DNA of 10,279 nt from Verrucomicrobiales bacterium (GTDB lineage: Bacteria; Verrucomicrobiota; Verrucomicrobiae; Limisphaerales; UBA9464). This document shows, one piece after another, positions 1 through 6,031 of this stretch (the first letter of the stretch is position 1; each line of letters begins with the position of its first letter). The translations under genes were made by a program, and so were the position numbers. The stretch covers positions 1-10,279 of the forward strand of contig SXXZ01000371.1 in NCBI GenBank assembly GCA_005789375.1. Reading direction: 5' to 3'. A model generated the notes under the pieces. That model saw only the letters and a list, made by a program, of their open reading frames with translations, searched no databases and had not been told where the DNA came from.

Positions 1-33
1 AAAAAGCAGGAGCCAAAAAGCAGGAGCCAAAAA
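1..33. repeat. 14-bp direct tandem repeat, cut by window edge
   Basis: The unit AAAAAGCAGGAGCC occurs at 1-14 and again at 15-28 with no mismatch, and a third copy begins with its five A residues at 29-33 before the sequence diverges. The array probably continues to the left of the window. It lies outside any gene, downstream of proA, and its A-runs would read as T-runs on the proA transcript. Confidence 0.8.
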
Positions 34-48
34 ACTCTAACTCCCACC

Positions 49-88
49 CTCGGCGCGGATCGAACCTTCGGGTTTGTTCCGCGCCGAG
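49..88 (-). terminator. Strong hairpin after proA, probable terminator
   Basis: An 11-bp perfect stem (CTCGGCGCGGA at 49-59 with its complement at 78-88) continues inward after one T-T mismatch through about six more pairs (one G-T) to a TTCG tetraloop closed by C-G at 66-71. It begins 6 nt past the proA stop codon. On the minus strand a run of six T follows about 14 nt later (positions 34-29), which is farther than in a classic intrinsic terminator. The C(UUCG)G loop forms on the plus-strand RNA, so the hairpin may also end a rightward gene located before the window. Confidence 0.7.
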
Positions 89-94
89 TGTCTT

Positions 95-1381
95 TCAGGC
101 CCTCACTTGGCCCGTGCCGAAGCCCTGCCACTTGTAACTGCAAAGTTCATCGAGACCCATCGGACCCCGAGCCCCGATCTTGTCGGTGCTAATGCCGATC
201 TCAGCCCCCATACCGTACTCCCCGCCGTCGGTGAACCGTGTCGAGGCATTCCAGTAGACGGCGGCCGAATCGACCTCGGCCAGGAAACGGTCTGCCACCG
301 CTGAATCGGCGGTCACCACGGCTTCACTGTGTCCTGAACCATGTCGGTGGATGTGGTGAATGGCCGCATCCAAACCATCCACCACCGCGACGTTGAGGAT
401 GTAGTTGTTGTACTCCGTCTCCCAATCCTGAGGTTCCGCGGCCCGAGCCACGCTGGATGTGCCGCGGATCGCGCCAGTGAGCAATTGCAGCGCCTCTGCG
501 TCGGCATGAAACTCTACGGACTTGGTTGCCAACCGAGTCGCCATGCTTGGTAAGAAATCGGCCGCCACCGCCCGGTCGACCAACACGGTTTCGGCAGAAT
601 TGCAGGTGGAGGGGCGCTGGCATTTGGCATTGAAGACGATGTCTTCGGCCATCCCCAAATCGGCCGCCGCATGCACATAGACGTGGCAGACGCCCTTGTA
701 GTGCTTGATCACCGGCACCTTGCTGCATTCGGTCACCGCTCGGATCAATCCCTCACCACCTCGGGGCATGCAAAGGTCCACGTACTGGGTCAACGACAAG
801 AGGGCTGGAATGGCCTCGCGATCGGCCGTCGGCACCACTTGGATGGCGTGCTCCGGAAAACTCGGCAGTACGGACTTGGCCGACGTGATCAACGTCTCGG
901 CGATTAACCGGTTGGAATTCAACGCCTCCTTGCCACCCCGAAGGATAGTGGCGTTGCCCGTCTTGAAACACAGCGAGGCCGCATCAGCGGTCACATTGGG
1001 GCGGGATTCGTAAATGATGACGACCACACCAATGGGTGTCGTGATTTTGCGGAGGCGAAGTCCGTTGGGACGTTCACGCGTGTCCAGCACACGTCCGACG
1101 GCATCCGGAAGATCCGCAACCTCGCGCAACCCCTGAGCCATGGCGGCAATGCGGTCGGCACTCAGCGCCAGACGATCCATCATGGCTCCGGTCAGTCCGA
1201 GGCTCTTGCCGACTTCCAAGTCGAGTGCATTGGCCTCCAGCAGGCGTGGCCCAGCTGCAACCAAACCGTCGGCCATCGCCCGGAGGCAGCGGTTCTTTTC
1301 ATCGGCCGACAGCCGGGCCAATTCACGCGATGCGGCCTTGGCTCGTCGACCCAGTTCCGTCATTTCATCCATCAGCGCCAT
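95..1381 (-). CDS. proA: Gamma-glutamyl phosphate reductase (ProA)
   Basis: ProA makes glutamate-5-semialdehyde from gamma-glutamyl phosphate with NADPH, the second step of proline synthesis in the cytosol. The 428-residue product is full length for the family (E. coli ProA is 417). Visible signatures are IYESRPNVTADAASL (123-137), LRGGKEA (147-153), the PRGG motif (206-209), the catalytic cysteine in QRPSTCN (Cys260), VDSAAVYWNASTRFTDGG (370-387) and the C-terminal ARGPMGL (404-410). I chose the ATG at 1381 because its product starts where known ProA proteins start; no strong ribosome binding site precedes it. The same frame stays open to 2137, but that part overlaps the C39 gene and reads as low-complexity Gly/Arg shadow. 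proB, often adjacent in other bacteria, is not in the window. A 122-bp gap separates it from the upstream C39 gene, with which it may share a transcript. Confidence 0.97.
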   Translation of the reverse strand: MALMDEMTELGRRAKAASRELARLSADEKNRCLRAMADGLVAAGPRLLEANALDLEVGKSLGLTGAMMDRLALSADRIAAMAQGLREVADLPDAVGRVLDTRERPNGLRLRKITTPIGVVVIIYESRPNVTADAASLCFKTGNATILRGGKEALNSNRLIAETLITSAKSVLPSFPEHAIQVVPTADREAIPALLSLTQYVDLCMPRGGEGLIRAVTECSKVPVIKHYKGVCHVYVHAAADLGMAEDIVFNAKCQRPSTCNSAETVLVDRAVAADFLPSMATRLATKSVEFHADAEALQLLTGAIRGTSSVARAAEPQDWETEYNNYILNVAVVDGLDAAIHHIHRHGSGHSEAVVTADSAVADRFLAEVDSAAVYWNASTRFTDGGEYGMGAEIGISTDKIGARGPMGLDELCSYKWQGFGTGQVRA

Positions 1382-1503
1382 GGGGCCAGCGTAGCCCTGC
1401 AAGGCGGGCGACGGAAAACCAAAACACGGGCTCTCTTGCTCCTTAATGCGGCCGCTGCTGCTGTCGGCAAAATTGCGGGCGACGCTGGCGACGGCCCTAG
1501 CAG

Positions 1504-2580
1504 CTACCAAGTTCCCAGCGGACTGACCGGCAATGCGCGCCCTTCGGGCCAGACCACATAGACGGTCTGATGCGATGCCGCCCATGCGTCTCGGAAGGAA
1601 GCTTTGGCGAACTCTCGCCGGACCCGGCTCAAACGAACACCGGGGTCGTTGACGCTCACCGTCGACTCCGATACCGCGCAAACAACGACCAAATGACCGT
1701 CGCCCTTTTCTGGCTTTGAGGCCCCCTTCAACACCGCATACGAAACCGATGCCGCCACGGGAATCCCTGAGTTCAACAAGGCCTCCAAATCGGCGATTCC
1801 GCTCAAACGGACGGCCGCAGCCTGCAAACCCGGTCTGCTCCCGGCATAGGCAGCGTTGAAGGACCAATTGCCGGTGCCCGGCCACCCAGGGTCGTGCACG
1901 CCGGCCACCACCGACCGCACATCCTGGTCCCATTCTGGGTGGGCCGTTTGTTGCCCCCAGTAAGCCATGAGCATGGCGACGCTGGTTGGGCTGCACCACT
2001 GGGTCACACCCTCCGGGTAATCGGCCTGAGATTTTTTTGGGACTTCGAGGATCCCTGGAGTTGGCCGATGGGCTGGGATCGCCCGTGCGGCCTGTGCCGC
2101 CGGAGTTGGCTCCTCGGGTCGGGTGGAGGGCGACCACAAGGCTAGATCCATCCGCTTCAGAACGGCCAATGTTTGGGTGGGATCTGAGAATCGCACCCGG
2201 AGCCGGACCGCCTGCCCTCCCGTTGGCAGCACCAGCGTGTCTGTGTCTACCGAGCCTGAGTCGTCACGCTGACCGCCAACACTGGTGCGCCGCGTGGGTG
2301 ACTGCGAGGCCGACCAACGTCCCAAGTGCCACCACCGGCTCCAGTGCCCTGCGCTCTGAACTTGGCACTCGATCTCCAGATCGGCGTCTGTGCGGAGATT
2401 CCATGAGACCACCAATTCGCGGAACGGTATCGAAGACTTCCACTCCTGCGAGACCCACGCAGAACCATTGGGCGACTCCCGTTGAAACGAGTGAAACTCC
2501 GTCACCGGAATCCATCGGGCGTCCGCCCAGGCCATCGCCGACGCATAAAAAAAGCACCACCCTCGAAACCGCAGCCACAT
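1504..2580 (-). CDS. Secreted C39-like (papain-fold) peptidase family protein
   Basis: The 358-residue product starts with a likely Sec signal peptide (Arg at 4 and 6, hydrophobic 7-18, probable cleavage near AWA|DA at 19). Residues about 20-150 look like a beta-rich domain (alternating hydrophobics, many Trp and Arg) that I cannot name. Residues about 175-345 resemble the Peptidase_C39_2 family: QWCSPTSVAMLMAYWG (195-209) with candidate nucleophile Cys196, GDGHLVVV (293-300) with His296, and NDPGV (311-315) with Asp312, in the expected order Cys-His-Asp. The protein would act outside the cytoplasmic membrane; the substrate is unknown. Unlike bacteriocin-processing C39 domains it is not fused to an ABC transporter and no peptide-export genes are nearby. 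The start at 2580 is the only ATG that gives a full signal peptide, since an in-frame TAA lies 14 codons before it. It has no clear Shine-Dalgarno but sits about 35 nt below a good promoter. Confidence 0.85.
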   Translation of the reverse strand: MWLRFRGWCFFYASAMAWADARWIPVTEFHSFQRESPNGSAWVSQEWKSSIPFRELVVSWNLRTDADLEIECQVQSAGHWSRWWHLGRWSASQSPTRRTSVGGQRDDSGSVDTDTLVLPTGGQAVRLRVRFSDPTQTLAVLKRMDLALWSPSTRPEEPTPAAQAARAIPAHRPTPGILEVPKKSQADYPEGVTQWCSPTSVAMLMAYWGQQTAHPEWDQDVRSVVAGVHDPGWPGTGNWSFNAAYAGSRPGLQAAAVRLSGIADLEALLNSGIPVAASVSYAVLKGASKPEKGDGHLVVVCAVSESTVSVNDPGVRLSRVRREFAKASFRDAWAASHQTVYVVWPEGRALPVSPLGTW

Positions 2581-2621
2581 GGGCCCAGTGTGAACTTTGG
2601 CCGCGGAATGTCGCTTGTGGA

Positions 2622-2650
2622 ATTAAAAGGCACCGAGTTGCGGGTGCCAA
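2622..2650 (-). promoter_or_regulatory. Sigma70-like promoter for the C39 gene (and possibly proA)
   Basis: Read on the minus strand, TTGGCA (2650-2645, 5 of 6 to consensus) is followed by a 17-bp spacer and TTTAAT (2627-2622, 5 of 6). Transcription would begin near 2615, giving a leader of about 35 nt to the ATG at 2580. A 6-bp inverted repeat (GGCACC at 2629-2634, GGTGCC at 2643-2648) fills most of the spacer and overlaps the end of the -35 box, a position suited to an operator. The match is by eye. Confidence 0.55.
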
Positions 2651-2703
2651 GATTGCCCTAGCCGTTTCAGGCCAATCCTTTTGCCGTTGCCTGCCGTGTT
2701 CTC

Positions 2704-2709
2704 GAGGAG
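2704..2709 (+). promoter_or_regulatory. Ribosome binding site deciding the pseudopilin start
   Basis: GAGGAG ends 4 nt before the ATG at 2714. The next in-frame ATG (2741), which would give a more usual short prepilin leader, has no such site in front of it, and neither does the ATG at 2681. This favours 2714. Confidence 0.55.
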
Positions 2710-2713
2710 TTGG

Positions 2714-3460
2714 ATGGAAACCATCTTCCGGACCCTCGCCATGAAGCCTTCAACCTTGACCCGCACCTCCTCCCGGCTCGCCTTCACTCTCATCGAGCTG
2801 CTGGTGGTCGTGGCCATCATCGCCATCTTGGCCGGAATGCTCCTCCCCGCACTGGCCAAGGGAAAGACCAAGGCCTTGCAGGCGCGGTGCACTTCCAACC
2901 TCCGTCAAATCGGAATGACCTTCGCCATGTACACCGGCGACTCGAACGACCGATTTCCTTACTCGGGTCGTGATTGGCCCCAAATGGGGTTCATCGATTA
3001 CCTCAAGCTGATGGATCCGTACATCAGCACCAACGCGCGATCCTTCTACTTTTGCCCGTCGGAAAAAGGGCGTGGATTCAACCTCGAATGGACGATGGCC
3101 AACAATTACCCCATCAAGACCAACGAGCTGCTCTTCCCCTGTTCGTATTACTACTACAACCAGTTCTACCACAACAACGACAGCTCCGCCCTTCAAGTTC
3201 GCAAGGTCTCCGATGTCCAGTCTCCCACTAAAAAAGCCATCTCGCCTTGCTTTTCCAGCAATCGGGGCAAATGGAACGACATTTACAAGGGCACCGGAGC
3301 CGCCGCTCACGGGCCCCGGGGCATGTCGTTGCTCTTCGTCGATGGGCATAGCGAATTCGCCTTGTACGACCGGCTGAATGCGCCATTCAAAGACGGTGCG
3401 AAGCTCATTTACAACCTCGACTGGACCGTTGGCGGTCTCGCCGGCGAAGACCTAAAATAG
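2714..3460 (+). CDS. Prepilin-type N-terminal cleavage/methylation domain protein (pseudopilin-like)
   Basis: The 248-residue product carries a class III signal: a basic leader, then A|FTLIELLVVVAIIAILAG with processing predicted after Ala23, Phe24 as the new N-terminus and the conserved Glu at +5 (Glu28). Residues 24-46 form the hydrophobic helix that holds pseudopilins in the inner membrane and packs them in a pilus. The C-terminal part has the FYFCPSEKGR segment (111-120) and HGPRGMSLLFVDGH (199-212), features of the large DUF1559-like pseudopilin group of Verrucomicrobiota and Planctomycetota. In those the usual spacing is H-x9-DG; here it is H-x10-DG (His199, Asp210-Gly211). The residue before the cleavage site is Ala rather than the classic Gly, as is common in this phylum. 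No secretion ATPase, peptidase or other pilin gene is in the window, so it is an orphan whose machine and role are unknown. A Tyr-rich stretch (SYYYYNQFYHNN, 144-155) is notable. Confidence 0.9.
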   Translation: METIFRTLAMKPSTLTRTSSRLAFTLIELLVVVAIIAILAGMLLPALAKGKTKALQARCTSNLRQIGMTFAMYTGDSNDRFPYSGRDWPQMGFIDYLKLMDPYISTNARSFYFCPSEKGRGFNLEWTMANNYPIKTNELLFPCSYYYYNQFYHNNDSSALQVRKVSDVQSPTKKAISPCFSSNRGKWNDIYKGTGAAAHGPRGMSLLFVDGHSEFALYDRLNAPFKDGAKLIYNLDWTVGGLAGEDLK

Positions 3461-3466
3461 CCAGTC

Positions 3467-3481
3467 CCGCGTCGCGGTTTT
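3467..3481 (+). terminator. Possible weak terminator after the pseudopilin gene
   Basis: CCGC (3467-3470), a GTC loop and GCGG (3474-3477) are followed by TTTT (3478-3481), 6 nt past the stop codon. The stem is only 4 bp, though all G-C, so some read-through into uvrC, which starts 79 bp downstream of the stop, would be expected. Confidence 0.25.
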
Positions 3482-3527
3482 CTCGGGTTCTCCGGGTTTC
3501 TTCGCAGCCTCCGACTGGCGAAACTCC

Positions 3528-3531
3528 AGGA
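3528..3531 (+). promoter_or_regulatory. Ribosome binding site for uvrC
   Basis: AGGA ends 8 nt before the ATG at 3540, a normal distance. The alternative start at 3579, which would begin at MPITDHI and match shorter family members, has no comparable site. Confidence 0.5.
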
Positions 3532-3539
3532 AACAGTGA

Positions 3540-5204
3540 ATGGTGATGATCCGGTCCGGATCCAGCCGTCCGGGGCCCATGCCGATCACTGACCACATTC
3601 GAAATAAATTGTCCACGGTACCGCACCGTCCTGGTGTCTACCTGCACAAAGACCGATTCGGCACGGTCATTTACATCGGGAAGGCTCGCGACCTTCGCAA
3701 GCGGGTCTCCCAGTACTTCCACCCCTCGCGGCGCATGGGCTGGGATCTCAAGTTCAACGCCTTGGTCGATGCCATCCACGACTTCGATTGGCACATGGTC
3801 AAAAACGAGGCGGAGTCGTTGCTGTTAGAGAGCCGGCTCATTAAGGAATTTCAGCCGCGCTTCAATATCGACCTCAAGGACGACAAGCAGTTCCTCCTCT
3901 TAAAGGTCAACCTCAACGACCCCATTCCCCGCTTCACGCTGACGCGCCTGCGGAAGGACGACGGCTGCCTCTACTTCGGTCCCTTCGCCCATTCGGGCAG
4001 CGTGCGTCGAGCGCTGACCCTCATGCGGCGAAAGTTCAAGCTGCGGGGCTGCCGACCGTTGCACCCCAATGAGTCGGATTACCGGCACTGCTTGTATGGA
4101 AACCTCCAGCACTGCACGGCTCCGTGCATCGCCAACGTCACCCGTGAACAGTACCTAGAACAAGTCCGTGCCGGGATCGGGTTCCTCGAAGGGCACACCG
4201 AGGAGCTCCGCAGCGAACTGGAGAGCGAGATGCGCAAGGCGGCTGCCAACCTCGACTTCGAGAAAGCAGCCCAGCTCCGCGATGCGCTGGAAGACCTCAA
4301 GCGCACCACGCTGAAGACTGAGAAGTTCGAGCGCATTCCCTACACCTTGCCTGTGGCTGTCCACCCGGAATCCGACTTGCGCGAACTCGGGCGACTGCTC
4401 GGCCTCGCCGAACCTCCGGCCCGGATCGAGGGCTTCGACATCTCCAACATCAGCGGCACCTTCATTGTGTCATCGATGGTCAGTTTCTGGCATGGGCGTC
4501 CCGACCGGTCCAATTACCGTCGGTTCCGGATGAAGACGGTGAGCACCCAGGACGACTTCGCCTCAATGGCTGAGACCATTCAGCGCCGGTACAGCCGCCT
4601 AAAACGGGAGCTCCAAGATTCCACGACACCCACCCTCGCTAGTACCCCTCTCGAACAGGAAGACTCGGTAGAAGATTCCCCCGAAGATTCCCTCCCAGCA
4701 GAGGGCATCGTAGCCGAATCCCCGGAGCGTCCCTGGATCCCGAAGATTTCGGCGGGACCGCGGTTGCCAGACCTAATCCTCATCGACGGTGGTAAGGGGC
4801 AACTCAATATGGCCTGTGCCGAACTTGCAAAGCTCGGGCTCTCACACATACCGATCTTGGGCCTGGCCAAGGAGTTCGAAGAAATTCATCTGCCGGGCGA
4901 AAAAAATCCGCTACGGCCCGGGCTGGACAGCGCTGCGGTCAAGCTCCTCCAGCGAGTCCGTGATGAAGCCCATCGGTTTGCCAACACCTACAATGCCCAA
5001 CTGCGACTGAAGAAGATCAGCGAGAGCATTCTGGATGAATTTCCGGGCATTGGTGATGCCCGCAAAAAGGCCCTGCTGAGGCGGTTTGGATCCATTCAAC
5101 GACTGCGCATCGCACCTATCCACGAAATCGAACAGGTAGACGGTTTTGGTGGCACCATGGCTCAGGCGCTCAAACGCTTCTTGGAGGCCCGCAAGGACTC
5201 GTGA
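3540..5204 (+). CDS. uvrC: UvrABC system protein C, excinuclease subunit (compact form)
   Basis: UvrC cuts the damaged strand on both sides of a lesion after UvrA/UvrB loading (nucleotide excision repair, cytosol). Domains in order: GIY-YIG nuclease for the 3' cut (GVY 32-34, YIG 45-47, acidic KNEAESLLLE 88-97); a four-cysteine cluster fit for an Fe-S centre (Cys171, 184, 192, 196); a UVR motif that binds UvrB (about 236-255, ANLDFEKAAQLRD); the RNase H-like nuclease for the 5' cut, with GFDISN (Asp300), LIDGGKGQL (Asp416) and RDEAH (His478); and C-terminal tandem helix-hairpin-helix (about 498-549). All catalytic residues are present. Length is 554 against about 610 in E. coli. Set against E. 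coli by memory, roughly 110 residues between the UVR motif and Asp300 are missing, and an acidic linker of about 47 residues (about 357-404) is inserted before LIDGG. The reading frame is intact, so this seems a natural variant rather than decay. Confidence 0.96.
   Translation: MVMIRSGSSRPGPMPITDHIRNKLSTVPHRPGVYLHKDRFGTVIYIGKARDLRKRVSQYFHPSRRMGWDLKFNALVDAIHDFDWHMVKNEAESLLLESRLIKEFQPRFNIDLKDDKQFLLLKVNLNDPIPRFTLTRLRKDDGCLYFGPFAHSGSVRRALTLMRRKFKLRGCRPLHPNESDYRHCLYGNLQHCTAPCIANVTREQYLEQVRAGIGFLEGHTEELRSELESEMRKAAANLDFEKAAQLRDALEDLKRTTLKTEKFERIPYTLPVAVHPESDLRELGRLLGLAEPPARIEGFDISNISGTFIVSSMVSFWHGRPDRSNYRRFRMKTVSTQDDFASMAETIQRRYSRLKRELQDSTTPTLASTPLEQEDSVEDSPEDSLPAEGIVAESPERPWIPKISAGPRLPDLILIDGGKGQLNMACAELAKLGLSHIPILGLAKEFEEIHLPGEKNPLRPGLDSAAVKLLQRVRDEAHRFANTYNAQLRLKKISESILDEFPGIGDARKKALLRRFGSIQRLRIAPIHEIEQVDGFGGTMAQALKRFLEARKDS
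4659..4694 (+). repeat. Three 12-bp tandem repeats inside uvrC
   Basis: Units begin at 4659, 4671 and 4683, each starting GAAGA-T/C-TC and encoding EDSV, EDSP and EDSL. The last two differ at a single base. They lie in the acidic linker of UvrC, outside its conserved domains, and the 12-bp unit keeps the frame when copies are gained or lost. Confidence 0.75.
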
Positions 5205-5207
5205 GGT

Positions 5208-5891
5208 TTACGATCCCGGGGGGCCATCGATGGTCATGCCGTCCATCTGATAAATCCCTACCAGGTAACCATTCTCGCGCATGGCTCCAACTTTGAGCGT
5301 GCCATAGAGGGTTACAGCCTGATCCATCACGGGCTTGATTCCGGACGTGGTCATCTTGACTGCAATCCATTCATTGATCTTGGGAACGGTACCAAAGCAG
5401 CACATGGACTGGTCTCGCATGAGCAGCAGCTCGGTCACCAGGCCCCCTTCTACTTTCAAGGGCAGCATGAAGCCCTTCACAGCCACCTTCTTGCCGCTGA
5501 ACGCCTTCACTTTGGCGGGAATCTGGGTATCCGGATCGGCCGCCGGGGCATTGGTCTTCGAGGCCGGAGCGTCTTCAGGCACCTCGTACTTGAAGGTGGC
5601 CAGGACATCGAATCCCACGGATGCGAAGCCAGGTTTTGCAGCCGGTGTGTTGGTCGTAACGGACTCTTTGGAAGAGTCGACCTTTGGATCCACCGCCTGG
5701 GTCTGGCCTGCCAAAGGCTTGATCGGCTTGCCGCGGGGAACCGCTGTCGGTGCGGTGGATTGAGCCATCAGCGGAGACCAGAATCCCGGACTGGAGCCCA
5801 GCCATGCTGTAGCCAAAAAAATGGTGAGAAATCGAAGACCCCGTCGAAGTCTCTTTTGGACTCCCTGCTTCATGGATACATCCGCACGCAT
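5208..5891 (-). CDS. Secreted DUF3299 domain protein
   Basis: The 227-residue product has a signal peptide (Lys/Arg-rich 8-20, hydrophobic 21-43, probable cleavage PLMA|QS after 43), then a Pro/Ala/Thr-rich spacer (about 46-120), then a conserved domain from about 122 to 224. That domain carries IPAKVKAFSGKKVAVKGFML (124-143), LLLMRDQSMCCFG (155-167) with the adjacent Cys164-Cys165, VPKINEWIAVKM (169-180) and ENGYLVGIYQMDGM, which match DUF3299 as I know it. The domain has the look of a small beta-barrel acting in the periplasm; its biochemical role is not established. The start at 5891 is preferred over the ATG at 5873 because AGGG lies 8 nt before it. It converges on uvrC with 3 bp between stop codons, and is divergent from the large LTD/CotH gene with 140 bp between starts, so a shared regulatory region is possible. 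Confidence 0.85.
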   Translation of the reverse strand: MRADVSMKQGVQKRLRRGLRFLTIFLATAWLGSSPGFWSPLMAQSTAPTAVPRGKPIKPLAGQTQAVDPKVDSSKESVTTNTPAAKPGFASVGFDVLATFKYEVPEDAPASKTNAPAADPDTQIPAKVKAFSGKKVAVKGFMLPLKVEGGLVTELLLMRDQSMCCFGTVPKINEWIAVKMTTSGIKPVMDQAVTLYGTLKVGAMRENGYLVGIYQMDGMTIDGPPGS

Positions 5892-5899
5892 GAGACGGA

Positions 5900-5903
5900 C
5901 CCT
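5900..5903 (-). promoter_or_regulatory. Ribosome binding site for the DUF3299 gene
   Basis: On the minus strand AGGG ends 8 nt before the ATG at 5891. No comparable site precedes the internal ATG at 5873. Confidence 0.4.
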
Positions 5904-5954
5904 AGAGTGTCAGCGCTCGCAACGCCAGTGTGGCTCAAGGAGAGATTTCTACCC

Positions 5955-5984
5955 TTGACGCTGCCGGAAAGCGGGACGGATTTT
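5955..5984 (+). promoter_or_regulatory. Weak candidate promoter for the LTD/CotH gene
   Basis: TTGACG (5955-5960, 5 of 6 to the -35 consensus) is followed after 18 bp by GATTTT (5979-5984), a poor -10 with only 3 of 6 matches. It lies in the divergent gap and would leave a leader of about 40 nt. No convincing leftward promoter for the DUF3299 gene was found in the same gap. Confidence 0.25.
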
Positions 5985-6031
5985 CAGCTCACAACGCCTC
6001 CCCGTCTATTTTTGCCTGCAACCATTCCCTG

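Noticed and set aside
1382..2137. N-terminal extension of ProA by about 250 residues in the same open frame
   Set aside because: It overlaps the C39 gene, whose domain signatures are clear, and its translation is Gly/Arg-rich without family resemblance. Known ProA proteins start near the ATG at 1381.
2547..2553. A7 (T7 in the mRNA sense) tract in the signal-peptide codons of the C39 gene as a phase-variation switch
   Set aside because: Seven bases is short for slippage-driven switching, the gene is in frame, and no other sign of phase variation is present.
2638..2680. Rightward sigma70 promoter for the pseudopilin gene
   Set aside because: TTGCGG and TTGCCC occur as possible -35 boxes, but neither has a plausible -10 box at 16-18 bp.
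1986..2744. Plus-strand open frame of 252 codons opposite the C39 gene
   Set aside because: Composition is that of an antisense shadow (Pro, Ser, Arg, Thr rich), no recognisable motif, and it crosses the divergent promoter region and the pseudopilin start.
2750..3349. Minus-strand open frame of 199 codons opposite the pseudopilin gene
   Set aside because: Val/Glu/Gly-rich shadow with valine runs that mirror the Tyr codons of the real gene; no motif or ribosome binding site.
3460..3519. 7-bp inverted repeat (GCCAGTC / GACTGGC) between the pseudopilin gene and uvrC
   Set aside because: The arms are 46 nt apart with no supporting inner structure, so a stable hairpin or a dimeric operator is unlikely.
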